Source of the DNA: Candidatus Aminicenantota bacterium
GTDB taxonomy: Bacteria > Acidobacteriota > Aminicenantia > JAMOAD01
Assembly: GCA_027067555.1 (NCBI GenBank)
Contig: JAMOVU010000070.1
Span: 1 to 63,460 of the forward strand
DNA length: 63,460 nucleotides
Reading direction: 5' to 3'
The translations under genes and the position numbers were made by a program. Below, one piece after another: positions 1 through 9,277 of this stretch (position 1 is the first letter of the stretch; each line of letters starts with the position of its first letter). Below the pieces are notes generated by a model. That model worked only from the letters and a program-made list of their open reading frames with translations, was not told where the DNA came from and ran no database searches.

Positions 1-266
1 TGAACAAAACGGGAATCATTTCCAACGAATTCGGAAACAGAGGTTAAAAAAGCTATGACATCATGTTTTACCTCTTTTTCAATCGCCTCAATTCTCTCAA
101 CCGAAAAATTCGCATTCTCTTTTATCCTATTTAAAGCATCGTCAGGAATAACACCCAATTCATTCCAGGCTTCACAAACAGCCAATTCAACTTTAAGCCA
201 TGTTCTGTACTTATTTTCTTCACTCCATACATTACCCATTTTCTCAAGAGTATATCTTTTAATCAT
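1..266 (-). CDS. purB: Adenylosuccinate lyase, N-terminal part (cut by window edge)
   Basis: PurB releases fumarate from SAICAR and from adenylosuccinate, so it acts twice in purine synthesis. Translating the reverse strand gives 88 codons that open MIKRY, then KMGNVWSEENKY, and later FSVERI, KHDVIAFLT and VGNDSRFV. This is the well conserved N-terminus of bacterial PurB, including the helix that carries the first active-site His-Asp pair. The frame is open to the window edge, so the catalytic loop and C-terminal domain lie outside. GAGAGGTG just upstream fits the chosen ATG and lies within the last codons of the barrel-protein gene before it. The gene is probably third in a lepB-barrel-purB unit, with a 10-base gap. 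The family call is very secure from motif recognition. Confidence 0.93.
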   Translation of the reverse strand, partial: MIKRYTLEKMGNVWSEENKYRTWLKVELAVCEAWNELGVIPDDALNRIKENANFSVERIEAIEKEVKHDVIAFLTSVSEFVGNDSRFV

Positions 267-276
267 AAAACACCTC

Positions 277-1437
277 TCACAATTGAAATGATAAGGAAAA
301 TTCCAATCTGCTTCCCTTTATGCGTGTCATAGGAGATTCATCTCCGAAATCAAATTCTGTCTTACCGAAAAGGTATCTATAATCAATCTTTAAAAAGATA
401 TTTTTATATACAATTGTCAATGCACCACTTAATGAATAAAGTTTGGGCACTTCCGAATTCTGATTTAATATGAAATACTTTTCTTTACCAAATGATAGGT
501 CAAGAAGCTGAACAAAAATATTGCTTAAAATAACAGTCGTACCCAATTCATACATATTCCACTTTGTATTGTCCACTCCCATAAATGTATATGTATCATT
601 CTCATCATAAAGATAAATGTTTTTTTCTGTAAATCTGTAATTTCCGTAAAATATTATTCTGTTAAAATCCAGTTTGCCACCAAAGATAAAGGGAATACCA
701 ACATACCAGCTATAATCGGAATTTGTGGTTCCAGAATCATTCTTTGTAGTAATCATATAAGAGCCTGAAATATTTTTAGGAATAAAACCAAAAAGATGAA
801 GAGCCTTCCAAGGAATCAACTCAAAGTAAAGATATTTGTAAACCCCTGTCAATTTTTCACTTGTAAAAGAATAAGTTTCTGTAACTTCTCCATTATCTTC
901 TATCTTTTCCACAGATGAATCAGTATTATTCCCGAAAACTCTTCCGTAAGCAGCTCCAATATTTAAAAACTTCCAGGGAGTAAAATAAATATACAGCTGA
1001 TAATACCTGTCTCCTTCTCCAACATTATTTGAAAATAAATACTTTTTTCCATTGTATTCATAGGAAATTTCCCTATCAAACACAGGAAAGAATGAGCCAA
1101 GTGTCAGATTTATTCCTATTGAATTGTTTCCGAAAATCATATTTATTTTATCCGGAAGTTTTCTTGTAGCTTCCCAATTAACCGAAGAGTAGGAGTTTAG
1201 ATCATCAAATTCCTGAGAAAACTTTTCGGAAACATATGTAATTCTGAAATATCCGCTAAATGCCTTCGGAGAACTGTAAAAACTCCTGAACTCATCAACG
1301 AATTTCAGATTTGAATTAAAATCTCCATGATAAAACCCATACAAGAGAATTTCATCATAGGAATAAGAAAGTCCCCCAAACAACAAAAGAAAGAGGAGGA
1401 TAAAGATTATCTTATTAATTTTAGTGTTCTTTTCCAT
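277..1437 (-). CDS. Predicted outer-membrane beta-barrel protein, unknown function
   Basis: I do not recognise a named family. The 386-residue product has a short basic N-terminus, a hydrophobic stretch of about 18 residues and a likely signal-peptidase site near residue 26 (GLSYSYDE). The rest is rich in alternating aromatic and polar residues, Tyr, Asn and Gly, with many short amphipathic strands. It ends FSLSFQL, much like the last strand of an outer-membrane barrel. The start overlaps the end of lepB by 31 bases, so translation is probably coupled. The next gene is purB. Barrel and signal peptide are seen as patterns; transport or adhesion would be guesses. A periplasmic beta-rich protein is the alternative. 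Confidence 0.6.
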   Translation of the reverse strand: MEKNTKINKIIFILLFLLLFGGLSYSYDEILLYGFYHGDFNSNLKFVDEFRSFYSSPKAFSGYFRITYVSEKFSQEFDDLNSYSSVNWEATRKLPDKINMIFGNNSIGINLTLGSFFPVFDREISYEYNGKKYLFSNNVGEGDRYYQLYIYFTPWKFLNIGAAYGRVFGNNTDSSVEKIEDNGEVTETYSFTSEKLTGVYKYLYFELIPWKALHLFGFIPKNISGSYMITTKNDSGTTNSDYSWYVGIPFIFGGKLDFNRIIFYGNYRFTEKNIYLYDENDTYTFMGVDNTKWNMYELGTTVILSNIFVQLLDLSFGKEKYFILNQNSEVPKLYSLSGALTIVYKNIFLKIDYRYLFGKTEFDFGDESPMTRIKGSRLEFSLSFQL

Positions 1438-2138
1438 CTTGTTTTAGTAAATATGTGAAGCAAAGAATTAATCATATTTTTTATCTGATTTCCGGTACCT
1501 TTTACTAAATATTGTCTGCTGGATGCCTTATAACTCCAATATATTATCCAAGGTCTACCTTTTATATAAGATCTTTTGAGTGGTCCCCAGTATCTGCTAT
1601 CAAGGGAATTATCTCGGTTATCACCCATAACAAAATAATAGCCATCTGGTATCCTATCAATCTGAAAATTATCCCTTCTTATGTAATCTTCAAAAATAGT
1701 GTTTTCCTTTGAATAAATATTCTTGTCTTTATGATAAACATAAGGCTCCTTTAATGGAATCCCATTTATCAAAACTTTTTTATTTACTATTCTAAGGCTT
1801 TCACCCGGAAGCCCGATTGTTCTTTTGACAAAATCCTTTGTAGGATCTTCTGGAAATCTAAAAACAACTATATCCCCTCTTTCAATATCCTTTATAGGAA
1901 GGATTTTCTTCTCCCAGCTAAAAATTGTAGGAGCATAAATAAATTTGTTTACAAAAAGATGGTCTCCTATTAAAAGGGTATCTTCCATTGAACCTGTAGG
2001 GATTAAGAATGATTGGGCAACAAAGGTTATGACAAAAAACACATAAATTGCAGTTTCAACTATAAGCTCAAAGTACTCTCTTACAAAACCATGCTCTTTC
2101 TCTTTTTTCTTCTCTTTTTTCTCTCTTTTAAAAACCAT
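1407..2138 (-). CDS. lepB: Signal peptidase I
   Basis: Membrane-bound serine protease that removes signal peptides from exported proteins. The 243-residue product begins with a Lys/Glu-rich cytoplasmic tail (residues 1-18), then one membrane helix (about 24-45). Next comes the catalytic Ser50 in PTGSMEDTL and the general-base Lys105 in FVKRTIGLPGE. The GDNRDNSLDSRYWG box near residue 170 is diagnostic. A C-terminal extension of about 35 basic residues follows the usual end of the catalytic core. The start ATG has no Shine-Dalgarno site and sits 5 bases after a -10 box, so the mRNA is probably leaderless. A barrel protein gene and purB follow. Many exported proteins in this window would be its substrates. 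Confidence 0.96.
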   Translation of the reverse strand: MVFKREKKEKKKEKEHGFVREYFELIVETAIYVFFVITFVAQSFLIPTGSMEDTLLIGDHLFVNKFIYAPTIFSWEKKILPIKDIERGDIVVFRFPEDPTKDFVKRTIGLPGESLRIVNKKVLINGIPLKEPYVYHKDKNIYSKENTIFEDYIRRDNFQIDRIPDGYYFVMGDNRDNSLDSRYWGPLKRSYIKGRPWIIYWSYKASSRQYLVKGTGNQIKNMINSLLHIFTKTRWKRTLKLIR

Positions 2139-2143
2139 AGTGA

Positions 2144-2172
2144 ATGGTAAATGATTTTTAAAAAATGGTCAA
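2144..2172 (-). promoter_or_regulatory. Promoter of lepB, leaderless type
   Basis: On the minus strand, TTGACC (2172-2167), a 17-base spacer and TACCAT (2149-2144) are followed by only 5 bases and then the lepB ATG. Transcription would start at or next to the start codon. No Shine-Dalgarno sequence is present. Confidence 0.6.
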
Positions 2173-2247
2173 GCAAGAAGTATTTAAGACTAATTAAAAA
2201 AATACCATAAATTCAATAATCTCATCTCCGAAAATTAAAAAATTACC

Positions 2248-2276
2248 TTGTTTTTTAAGGTATTTTGAACTATAAT
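2248..2276 (+). promoter_or_regulatory. Promoter of the DUF507 pair, leaderless type
   Basis: TTGTTT (2248-2253), 17 bases, then a perfect TATAAT (2271-2276). The first DUF507 ATG begins 8 bases later, with no Shine-Dalgarno site between. A start about 7 bases after the -10 box would leave a 5' leader of one or two bases. It is divergent from the lepB promoter. Confidence 0.7.
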
Positions 2277-2284
2277 ACGGTATT

Positions 2285-2563
2285 ATGAGATTAGTAAGTA
2301 ACCAAATTAATCATATGGCTTTTGTTATCGTAAGAGATTTAATCAAAAAGGAATTAATCACAGCAGAAGACAGAAATGAACTCACAGATAGAGTGGCAAA
2401 GGTGATAGAAGCGGATTTAAAAAAGGAAGAAGAACTTGAGGAAGAGGTAAAGGAATTACTTCTTCAATATTCTGAAAAAATGAGAAAGGAAAATGTGGAT
2501 TACGGAGAAATGTTTCGAAAGATAAAAACCATGCTTGCAAAAGAAAGGGGGATAATTTTATGA
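2285..2563 (+). CDS. DUF507 family protein, first copy
   Basis: A 92-residue, strongly charged helical protein. The N-terminus MRLVSNQINHMA followed by a hydrophobic VIVRDLI segment and repeated acidic/basic heptads matches the DUF507 family, whose function is unknown. A second, divergent DUF507 gene overlaps its end by 4 bases (ATGA), so the two are co-translated and may form a heterodimer. Transcription probably starts at the ATG itself, because the -10 box ends 8 bases upstream. No export signal is seen, so it should be cytoplasmic. The family call rests on the N-terminal pattern and on pairing with a clearer second copy. Confidence 0.75.
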   Translation: MRLVSNQINHMAFVIVRDLIKKELITAEDRNELTDRVAKVIEADLKKEEELEEEVKELLLQYSEKMRKENVDYGEMFRKIKTMLAKERGIIL

Positions 2564-2850
2564 GATATGGGTTTTCACTTGATCGGATATCTCACATTGC
2601 AAAACAGATAATAAAAGAATTCTATGATGATGATGGAGTTGAAATTTACACTGATGATTATACATTAATCAGAGCAATAAGAGAATCCATTGAAAAAGAG
2701 CTTGAATTTTATGAGGAATTAAGAGAAAAGGCAAGAGAAAAGGTTTTGTCTCAAAAGAAAAACATCCCCGAGGGAAGTAGAGAGTGGGATCTTTTAGTAA
2801 ACAAATACTTTAATGAAGAGATTGATAAATTAGAAAAGATATTCGATTAA
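2560..2850 (+). CDS. DUF507 family protein, second copy
   Basis: A 96-residue helical protein of unknown function. It starts MRYGFSLDRISHIA, which aligns with MRLVSNQINHMA of the preceding gene. It carries the IPEGSREWDLL...KYFNEE segment that is the clearest mark of the family. The first copy lacks this tail, which ends instead in a basic LAKERG segment. The two copies have therefore diverged and may have separate roles. The gene overlaps its partner by 4 bases and ends about 70 bases before tRNA-Leu, with a separate promoter between. Confidence 0.82.
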   Translation: MRYGFSLDRISHIAKQIIKEFYDDDGVEIYTDDYTLIRAIRESIEKELEFYEELREKAREKVLSQKKNIPEGSREWDLLVNKYFNEEIDKLEKIFD

Positions 2851-2873
2851 TTCCTTAAACAGCAGTCAAAGAG

Positions 2874-2902
2874 TTGACAACTTAATAAAATAATGCTATT
2901 TT
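2874..2902 (+). promoter_or_regulatory. Promoter of tRNA-Leu and the tig-clpP-clpX-lon operon
   Basis: A consensus TTGACA (2874-2879), 17 bases and TATTTT (2897-2902), with a TG one base ahead of the -10 box (extended -10). The predicted start near 2909 leaves about 10 bases before the tRNA. This is the strongest promoter visible in the window and suits a stable RNA gene. Confidence 0.8.
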
Positions 2903-2919
2903 TCAATGCATTTTTAAAA

Positions 2920-3004
2920 GCGAAAGTGGCGGAACTGGCAGACGCATCGGACTTAGGATCCGGTGGGGATTTTCCCTGTGGGGGTTCAAGTCCCCCCTTT
3001 CGCA
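2920..3004 (+). tRNA. tRNA-Leu (anticodon UAG)
   Basis: An 85-base type II tRNA. The acceptor arms GCGAAAG and CTTTCGC pair over 7 bases, with A as discriminator. The anticodon stem TCGGA/TCCGG closes the loop CTTAGGA, giving anticodon TAG for CUN leucine codons. The long variable arm is a GGGGATTTTCCC hairpin and the T loop is GTTCAAG. CCA is not encoded. The trigger factor start codon lies only 14 bases after the tRNA, so the tig Shine-Dalgarno site begins almost at the tRNA 3' end. Confidence 0.97.
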
Positions 3005-3018
3005 TTTAGGAGGGTTTA

Positions 3019-4506
3019 ATGGAAGAAAAAAAACAAAAAGATGAAGAAAAGAAGGAAGTAAAAAAAGAAAGTAAAAAAGAGTCAAAAGAGGTAAAAGAAC
3101 AGGAAAAAGATGAAGAAAGCCTTAAAATTAAAGAAATTGACAAGGCTCTTTCAAAGGAAGAAAAGCTTGAAATAAGTGATTCTGAAATTGAAGATATGCT
3201 CACAGAAAAAGCTAAATCCTACAGAGGAAAGGTTAAAATCAAAGGCTTCAGACCCGGGAAAGTCCCAATTGATTATATTAAAAGGTACTTTTACAAAGAA
3301 TTACTAAATGAAACCATTGATGAAATCGTAAATCAAAAGATTAAAGAAATTCTCTCAAAGGAGAAGAATTTAGCTACATACCCCAATGTTTCAAAGGATT
3401 ACGAAAAGGGGAAGGGACTTACTCTAAAGATTCAGTATGAAGTACTTTCGGATTTTGAGCTTGGTGATTATAAAAACATAGAAATTGAAGACATTGAAGT
3501 AAAAGTTAAGAAGGAGGATATTGATAAAGAAATAGAAAGATTAAGGCTTCAGGTTGCTGAAGTTCTACCGCTCGAAAAAGGGAAAGAATTAGATGAAGAA
3601 ACAATAATAGATTTTGAATTCCAGATTAAAAATCCGAATACTGGCAAGTGGATGAAAAAGGAGACTTTGAAGGATAGAAAGGTAAAAGACCAAACTTTCA
3701 TGGGTGTAAACGAAAAACTATTGGGAATGAAAGTGGGAGAGGAAAAAGTCTTTAAAGGTAAAATTCCGGAAGAACTTGAATCAAAAAATTTCGCTGGAAA
3801 AGAGACAGAGGCCAGAATTAAGGTTTTAAATGCGAAAAAAATCAAACTTCCGGAAATAAATGATGATTTTGCAAAATCCTTGGGAGAATACAATACATTA
3901 AAAGAGTTAAAGGATAAAATAAAAGAGGCTATTGAAAACAGAAAAAAAGAGGAGAGAAAGTATCTTTTGGGAGAAAGGGTACTTTCAGAGATAGAAAAGA
4001 ATGTAGAATTTGGAGTTCCTGTTAGCTTTATCTTTCAAGAAATGAATGCACTTTTCAAACAGGGGTTAAATCTTGATCCTGCAACCTCTTTAAAAGTAGC
4101 AAGAGAAAATATAAAAAAAATCTTTATAGTGGAAAAGATAGCAAAGGAAAATAAGATAGAAGTAACCGAACAAGACATAGACAAATATGTTGAAGAGCAG
4201 GCGAAAGCTTACGGAGTCCCACCCCAGATTTTCAGATCCTACTTAAAAGAGGAACATTTAAGTGAAATCAAGCATCAGATTTTAAGAAATAAAACCATAG
4301 AATTTCTTTCTGAAAATGCTAAGATAAAAGGAAAAACAACAAAAGCTACAAGTAAAAAGACTGAAGGAGAAAAAAAGAAAACCACTAAAAAAACTCCAGC
4401 AAAAGAAAAAACAACAAAAACCCAAACAACAAAAAAGAAAACTGTTTCAAAAACAACAAAAAAATCCGAAAATAAAACAAAAGAAACAAAAAAGAAAAAG
4501 GAGTAG
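3019..4506 (+). CDS. tig: Trigger factor with charged N- and C-terminal extensions
   Basis: Ribosome-bound chaperone and peptidyl-prolyl isomerase that meets nascent chains. The ribosome-docking signature KGFRPGKVP is near residue 75, preceded by the usual KLEISDSEIEDML helix. A PPIase-like middle part (about 170-270) and a helical C-terminal chaperone region (to about 435) follow. Two things are odd. The first ~33 residues are almost only Lys, Glu, Asp, Gln and Ser. The last ~60 are a Lys/Thr-rich tail resembling histone H1. The AGGAGG site at 3008-3013 fixes the start, so the front extension is real. clpP follows after 3 bases, as in the classic tig-clpP-clpX-lon cluster. Confidence 0.95.
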   Translation: MEEKKQKDEEKKEVKKESKKESKEVKEQEKDEESLKIKEIDKALSKEEKLEISDSEIEDMLTEKAKSYRGKVKIKGFRPGKVPIDYIKRYFYKELLNETIDEIVNQKIKEILSKEKNLATYPNVSKDYEKGKGLTLKIQYEVLSDFELGDYKNIEIEDIEVKVKKEDIDKEIERLRLQVAEVLPLEKGKELDEETIIDFEFQIKNPNTGKWMKKETLKDRKVKDQTFMGVNEKLLGMKVGEEKVFKGKIPEELESKNFAGKETEARIKVLNAKKIKLPEINDDFAKSLGEYNTLKELKDKIKEAIENRKKEERKYLLGERVLSEIEKNVEFGVPVSFIFQEMNALFKQGLNLDPATSLKVARENIKKIFIVEKIAKENKIEVTEQDIDKYVEEQAKAYGVPPQIFRSYLKEEHLSEIKHQILRNKTIEFLSENAKIKGKTTKATSKKTEGEKKKTTKKTPAKEKTTKTQTTKKKTVSKTTKKSENKTKETKKKKE

Positions 4507-4509
4507 AAG

Positions 4510-5106
4510 ATGCAGATACCCTATGTTATTGAACAAACAGGTAGAGGCGAAAGAGTATATGACATTTACTCAAGACTTTTAAAAGATAATATAATATTTA
4601 TTGGTTCTGAAATTACAGACCCGATGGCAAATACTGTAATAGCGCAGCTCCTGTTTTTAGAAGCCAATAATCCAGAGAAAGACATTTACCTTTACATAAA
4701 CAGTCCGGGAGGTTCTGTAACAGCAGGACTTGCCATTTATGATACAATGCAGTTTATAAAAAATGATATTTCTACAATATGTATAGGGCAGGCGGCAAGT
4801 ATGGCAGCTATTCTTCTTGCTGCCGGCACAAAGGGGAAGAGGTTTATCCTTCCCCATTCAAGAGTAATGATTCACCAACCTGTCGGGGGCTCTCAGGGAA
4901 GAGCATCCGATGTTGAAATTTACACAAAAGAGCTTTTAAGAATAAAAGATGAGCTTTTTAAAATTTTAAGCAAACATACAGGTCAAACAATTTCAAAAAT
5001 AAAAAAGGATTCTGACAGGGATCTTTTTCTCACCGCAGATAATGCAGTGAAATACGGTATTGTAGATAAGGTTATGGAGATCAGAAATGACAAGAAAAAA
5101 ACATGA
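4510..5106 (+). CDS. clpP: ATP-dependent Clp protease, proteolytic subunit
   Basis: Serine peptidase that forms a double-heptamer degradation chamber and works with ClpX. The triad is visible: Ser97 in GQAASMAA, His122 in MIHQP and Asp171 in DRDLF. The 198-residue length is normal. It begins [20 protein letters not shown], typical of housekeeping ClpP including the IPYVIE autoprocessing region. The start is 3 bases after the tig stop, and its end overlaps clpX by 20 bases, so the peptidase and its unfoldase are translationally coupled. Confidence 0.98.
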   Translation: MQIPYVIEQTGRGERVYDIYSRLLKDNIIFIGSEITDPMANTVIAQLLFLEANNPEKDIYLYINSPGGSVTAGLAIYDTMQFIKNDISTICIGQAASMAAILLAAGTKGKRFILPHSRVMIHQPVGGSQGRASDVEIYTKELLRIKDELFKILSKHTGQTISKIKKDSDRDLFLTADNAVKYGIVDKVMEIRNDKKKT

Positions 5107-6343
5107 GCCAAGATGCTCCTTCTGTGGTAAGAGCAGATCAGAGGTTTCTCAACTTATTATGGGCCCTGGTGGGGTTTACATATGTAATGAATGCATTGAA
5201 ACAGCTTATAAATTAGTCTCTCCCACAATCACAAGGGTTCAGGATACCCAGCTTCAGGCAACAGAAACAATTACTTTGCCCACACCCTATGAAATTAAGA
5301 AAAAACTGGATGAGTATGTCATAGGTCAGGAAGAGGCTAAAAAGAAAATTTCCGTTGCTGTTTACAATCACTATAAAAGAATTTTTTATGCAAAAAAATA
5401 TGATAATGTAGAGCTTGAAAAAAGTAACATTCTTTTGATAGGGCCTACCGGTTCCGGAAAAACATTAATAGCTCAAACTCTTGCTAAAATTTTACATGTT
5501 CCTTTTGCTATCGCAGATGCGACAACACTTACAGAAGCCGGATATGTCGGTGAGGATGTTGAAAATATACTTTTAACACTTATAGAAAATGCCGGCGGAG
5601 ACATAAAAAAAGCTGAAAAAGGAATTATATATATAGATGAAATAGATAAGATAAGCAGGAAAAGTGAAAATCCATCCATAACAAGAGATGTTTCTGGAGA
5701 AGGTGTTCAACAGGCTCTTCTGAAAATATTAGAAGGTACTGTAGCCAATGTACCACCAACAGGGGGAAGAAAACATCCACATCAATCTTTCCTAAAAATT
5801 AACACTACAAATATTCTTTTTATTTTAGGAGGAGCCTTTGTAGGATTGGAAAAGATAATTGCATCAAGAGTCGGAAACACAACAGTGGGATTTACAGCTA
5901 ATAATGCTAATAAAAAGAAAAAAGATGACTTAAATTATCTTTTTAATAATCTTTATCCCGAAGATCTTGTGAAATATGGTTTAATCCCTGAATTCATAGG
6001 AAGAGTTCCGATAATAGCAACTCTATCTGAACTTACCGAGGAAGATCTTATTAAGATACTCAAAGAGCCGAAAAATGCCTTAATTAAACAGTATAAAAAG
6101 CTTCTTGAAATGGAGGGAGTTTCAATAGAGTTTACTGATGATGCCTTAAAATACATAGCAAAAGAAGCTATCAAAAGGAAAGTGGGAGCACGGGGACTCA
6201 GAAGCATTATGGAAGAATTTATGACAGAACTTATGTTTCATCTTCCGGAGCACAAAGGTATTGACAAAATTATAATTACGGAGGATACTATTAAGGGAAA
6301 GGAAAAAATATTTAAAAAAATAAAGAAGGCAGCAGGATTATGA
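5087..6343 (+). CDS. clpX: ClpX ATP-dependent unfoldase
   Basis: AAA+ unfoldase that selects substrates and threads them into ClpP. The zinc-binding domain has Cys10, Cys13, Cys33 and Cys36. The Walker A motif GPTGSGKT starts at residue 119, and Walker B is IIYIDEID. The pore loop GYVGEDVE, the IGF-like ClpP-binding region and a sensor-2 VGARGLR motif are present. The 418-residue length matches the family. The gene overlaps clpP by 20 bases and lon by 4, so three proteolysis genes form one coupled unit. Confidence 0.98.
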   Translation: MTRKKHEPRCSFCGKSRSEVSQLIMGPGGVYICNECIETAYKLVSPTITRVQDTQLQATETITLPTPYEIKKKLDEYVIGQEEAKKKISVAVYNHYKRIFYAKKYDNVELEKSNILLIGPTGSGKTLIAQTLAKILHVPFAIADATTLTEAGYVGEDVENILLTLIENAGGDIKKAEKGIIYIDEIDKISRKSENPSITRDVSGEGVQQALLKILEGTVANVPPTGGRKHPHQSFLKINTTNILFILGGAFVGLEKIIASRVGNTTVGFTANNANKKKKDDLNYLFNNLYPEDLVKYGLIPEFIGRVPIIATLSELTEEDLIKILKEPKNALIKQYKKLLEMEGVSIEFTDDALKYIAKEAIKRKVGARGLRSIMEEFMTELMFHLPEHKGIDKIIITEDTIKGKEKIFKKIKKAAGL

Positions 6344-8694
6344 AAAAAGAGAGGGAAAATATAAAAAGTCTTATCCCTTTAAGAGAAATGATTGTATTCC
6401 CTTCCACCTTTGTTGCATTTTTAATAGGGAGGAATACATCAATAGCAGCATTAGATTATGCCCTTCATAAGGATAAGACAATATTTTTAGCTACGCAGAT
6501 AAACCCTGCCATAGATGTTCCAAAGCCCAAAGATATTTTCACAGTCGGAGTTGAGGCAAGGATAGTTCAAACAGTGGAGGCGAGTGGAGGAAATATAAAA
6601 GTAGTTGTAGAGGGAATAAGAAAGGCAAGGATAATAGAGTATCTAAGATTTTATCCTTTTTACGAAGTTGTTATTAAGAGCTTTCCCGATGTTTCTTACA
6701 AATCAGAAGAGTTTGATACACATTATAATGTTCTATTAAAATTATTCAAAGATTTCATTACTCTGACATCAGGAAGTAAAAGTATAGATTCAATTATTCC
6801 TGCTGTAGCCTCAGGGGACCCAATAAAGATAATTGATATCATATCTTCACAAATTCCTGTTCCAATCTATGAAAAGCAAAATCTTCTTGAAACTATGAAC
6901 CCTGTGGAAAGAGTAATCCGACTAATTTACTTACTCAGAGATGAATTAAGAGTAAGGAAGGCTTCAAAGAAAGTTTCAAGACCAAAGAAATTCCCTGGGT
7001 TTCATCATACAAGTTCAAAAAGGGAGTTTGATGAAGAAGAGGAAAAGGATTTAAATGAAATAGAGGAATTAAGGAATAGGATTTATTCAGAAGATATGCC
7101 CGAAAAAGTAAGGGAGAGGGCATTAAAAGAGTTAGACAAGCTTGAGCTTATGCCTCCCATGTCAGCAGAAGCTACTGTTTCAAGAAATTATATTGATTGG
7201 CTTCTTGCTATGCCATGGAAGAAAAAAACGAGAGAAAAGAAAGATATAAAAAGAGCAAGGAAGATTCTCGAAGAAGATCACTATGGACTTGAAAAGGTTA
7301 AAAAAAGAATACTCGAATTTCTTGCAGTAAAAAAATTAACCCCAAAGAGTAAATCTCCTATTTTATGTTTTGTTGGGCCTCCAGGAGTCGGAAAAAGCTC
7401 TCTTGGAAAATCCATCGCAAGGGCAATGGGAAGAAAATTTATAAGGCTTTCCTTAGGAGGAATTAGAGATGAAGCTGAAATTAAAGGACATAGAAGAACC
7501 TATATAGGAGCATACCCGGGACAGATTGCTCAACAAATTAAAAGATCGGGTGTAAGAAATCCTGTTTTTCTTCTGGATGAAATAGATAAGATGAGCTCTG
7601 ACTTTAGAGGAGATCCGGCAGCAGCTCTTCTGGAAGTTTTGGACCCCGAGCAAAACAAAGAATTTGTTGATCGTTATCTTGATATTGAGTTTGATCTTAC
7701 AGATGTTTTCTTTATAACAACTGCAAACCATCTTCAACCAATTCCATCTGCACTTTTAGATAGAATGGAAGTCATAGAAATTCCGGGTTATACTGAACTT
7801 GAAAAACTAAACATAGCAAAACAGTATCTTATAAGAAAAGAATTGGAACAAAATGGAATAAAAAATAAAAACATAGAGATAGAAAATGATGCTATCCTTG
7901 AGATAATAAGAAGTTATACAAGGGAAAGCGGAGTTAGAAATCTTCAAAGGGAGATAGCTAATATTTTAAGAAAAGTTGCTCTTAAAGTAGTTGAAGAAGG
8001 GAAAGAGACTTTTGTTAAGATTACAAAAGATAATATAGAGGACTTTCTTGGCCCAAAGAAATTTCATCTTACCAAAAAAGAGGAAAAGGATGATATCGGA
8101 GTTGTTGTTGGCCTTGCATGGACTGAAAGTGGAGGAGATTTGCTAACCTTTGAAGTAAGGCTTGTTCCGGGAAAGGGTGAGCTTGTTTTAACCGGAAGAT
8201 TGGGAGAAGTTATGAAAGAATCAGCTCAGACAGCTTTTTCCTATGTGAAAAATAAACTATTGAGACTGAATTATGATTTTTCAAACTTCAAAGATTATGA
8301 TTATCACTTACATGTTCCCGAAGGAGCAGTACCCAAGGAGGGACCTTCTGCCGGAATAACAATAGCAACAGCTTTAATTTCTCTAATTTTAAATATCCCT
8401 GTAAAAAGCACTATTGCAATGACAGGAGAAGTCACATTAAGGGGAAAAGTTCTCCCAATTGGAGGCTTAAAGGAAAAATTAATAGCAGCCCATAGAGAAA
8501 AGATAGAAGGGGTAATAATACCTTACGAAAATAAGGGAGATTTAGTGGAAATTCCGGAAGAAGTTAAAAAGAGTATTAAAATATACACGGTAAAAACAAT
8601 GGATGAAGTTTTATCCATAACTTTAAAAGAAAAAATAGAAAAATTTTTATACAATAAACCTATTCCAACCACTTTTGTAAAAAGAGAAAATTAG
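6340..8694 (+). CDS. lon: Lon protease (ATP-dependent, LonA type)
   Basis: Homohexameric cytoplasmic AAA+ serine protease for damaged and regulatory proteins. Domains in order: N-terminal substrate-recognition region (about 8-205), a charged linker, AAA+ ATPase with Walker A GPPGVGKS at residue 346 and Walker [10 protein letters not shown], then the protease domain. The catalytic dyad is Ser670 in EGPSAG and Lys713 in GGLKEK, with the usual spacing of 43. The 784-residue length is standard. The ATG overlaps the clpX stop (ATGA). The linker near residues 205-240 is more Lys/Glu/Asp-rich than usual. Confidence 0.98.
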   Translation: MKKERENIKSLIPLREMIVFPSTFVAFLIGRNTSIAALDYALHKDKTIFLATQINPAIDVPKPKDIFTVGVEARIVQTVEASGGNIKVVVEGIRKARIIEYLRFYPFYEVVIKSFPDVSYKSEEFDTHYNVLLKLFKDFITLTSGSKSIDSIIPAVASGDPIKIIDIISSQIPVPIYEKQNLLETMNPVERVIRLIYLLRDELRVRKASKKVSRPKKFPGFHHTSSKREFDEEEEKDLNEIEELRNRIYSEDMPEKVRERALKELDKLELMPPMSAEATVSRNYIDWLLAMPWKKKTREKKDIKRARKILEEDHYGLEKVKKRILEFLAVKKLTPKSKSPILCFVGPPGVGKSSLGKSIARAMGRKFIRLSLGGIRDEAEIKGHRRTYIGAYPGQIAQQIKRSGVRNPVFLLDEIDKMSSDFRGDPAAALLEVLDPEQNKEFVDRYLDIEFDLTDVFFITTANHLQPIPSALLDRMEVIEIPGYTELEKLNIAKQYLIRKELEQNGIKNKNIEIENDAILEIIRSYTRESGVRNLQREIANILRKVALKVVEEGKETFVKITKDNIEDFLGPKKFHLTKKEEKDDIGVVVGLAWTESGGDLLTFEVRLVPGKGELVLTGRLGEVMKESAQTAFSYVKNKLLRLNYDFSNFKDYDYHLHVPEGAVPKEGPSAGITIATALISLILNIPVKSTIAMTGEVTLRGKVLPIGGLKEKLIAAHREKIEGVIIPYENKGDLVEIPEEVKKSIKIYTVKTMDEVLSITLKEKIEKFLYNKPIPTTFVKREN

Positions 8695-9272
8695 TGATCA
8701 AAGTAAAAAAAGTAGAGCTTGTTAAAACTGTTTTTGATAAAAAAGAACTTTTATTTGACAAGAGGAAAAAAGTTGTGTTTGCTGGAAGATCAAATGTAGG
8801 AAAATCAACTTTAATAAATACAATGCTTAATAGAAAAAAGTTAGCAAAGACAAGTTCAACACCCGGGAAAACAAGATCCATAAACTATTACCTTATAAAT
8901 GATAAATTTTATTTTGTTGATTTACCGGGATACGGATACGCAAAGGTATCAAAAAAAGAAAAGGAAAAATGGAATAATTTGCTTAAAGAGTTTTTTTATT
9001 TTGAAAAATATGTTATTCTATTATCTCTTATTATAGATTCAAAGGTAGGGATCACAGAATACGATACAAGAATGCTTTCAACAGCAGCTTATTTCAATCT
9101 ACCTACTTTAATAATAGCAAATAAAATTGATAAAATAAAAAAAAATATGATTGAAAAAAGAGTAAATGAAATTGAAAGAGAGCTCGAAATTCCTGTTCTT
9201 CCATTTTCATCAAAGGACGGAAGGGGAAAAAGAGAGCTCTGGCATACAATAGAAAATTCACTTCAGGAGTAG
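8694..9272 (+). CDS. engB: Ribosome-biogenesis GTPase EngB (YsxC/YihA)
   Basis: Small GTPase needed for maturation of the large ribosomal subunit. The G1 motif GRSNVGKS starts at residue 31, G2 threonines sit in [10 protein letters not shown]3 is [10 protein letters not shown] and G4 is NKIDK. The YGYAKVSK segment separates EngB from Era and Der. The start is GTG and shares its G with the lon TAG stop (TAGTG), so translation is coupled by re-initiation. The 192-residue length is normal. Association of lon with engB is widespread in bacteria. Confidence 0.96.
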   Translation: MIKVKKVELVKTVFDKKELLFDKRKKVVFAGRSNVGKSTLINTMLNRKKLAKTSSTPGKTRSINYYLINDKFYFVDLPGYGYAKVSKKEKEKWNNLLKEFFYFEKYVILLSLIIDSKVGITEYDTRMLSTAAYFNLPTLIIANKIDKIKKNMIEKRVNEIERELEIPVLPFSSKDGRGKRELWHTIENSLQE

Positions 9273-9277
9273 AAAAA

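Noticed and set aside
55-291. 78-codon plus-strand open frame at the left edge
   Set aside because: It is antisense to the clear PurB N-terminus and has no family features.
4330-4505. Lys/Thr codon-rich stretch seen as a possible DNA repeat array
   Set aside because: It is the coding region for the trigger factor tail, with irregular units; no spacer-repeat pattern as in CRISPR.
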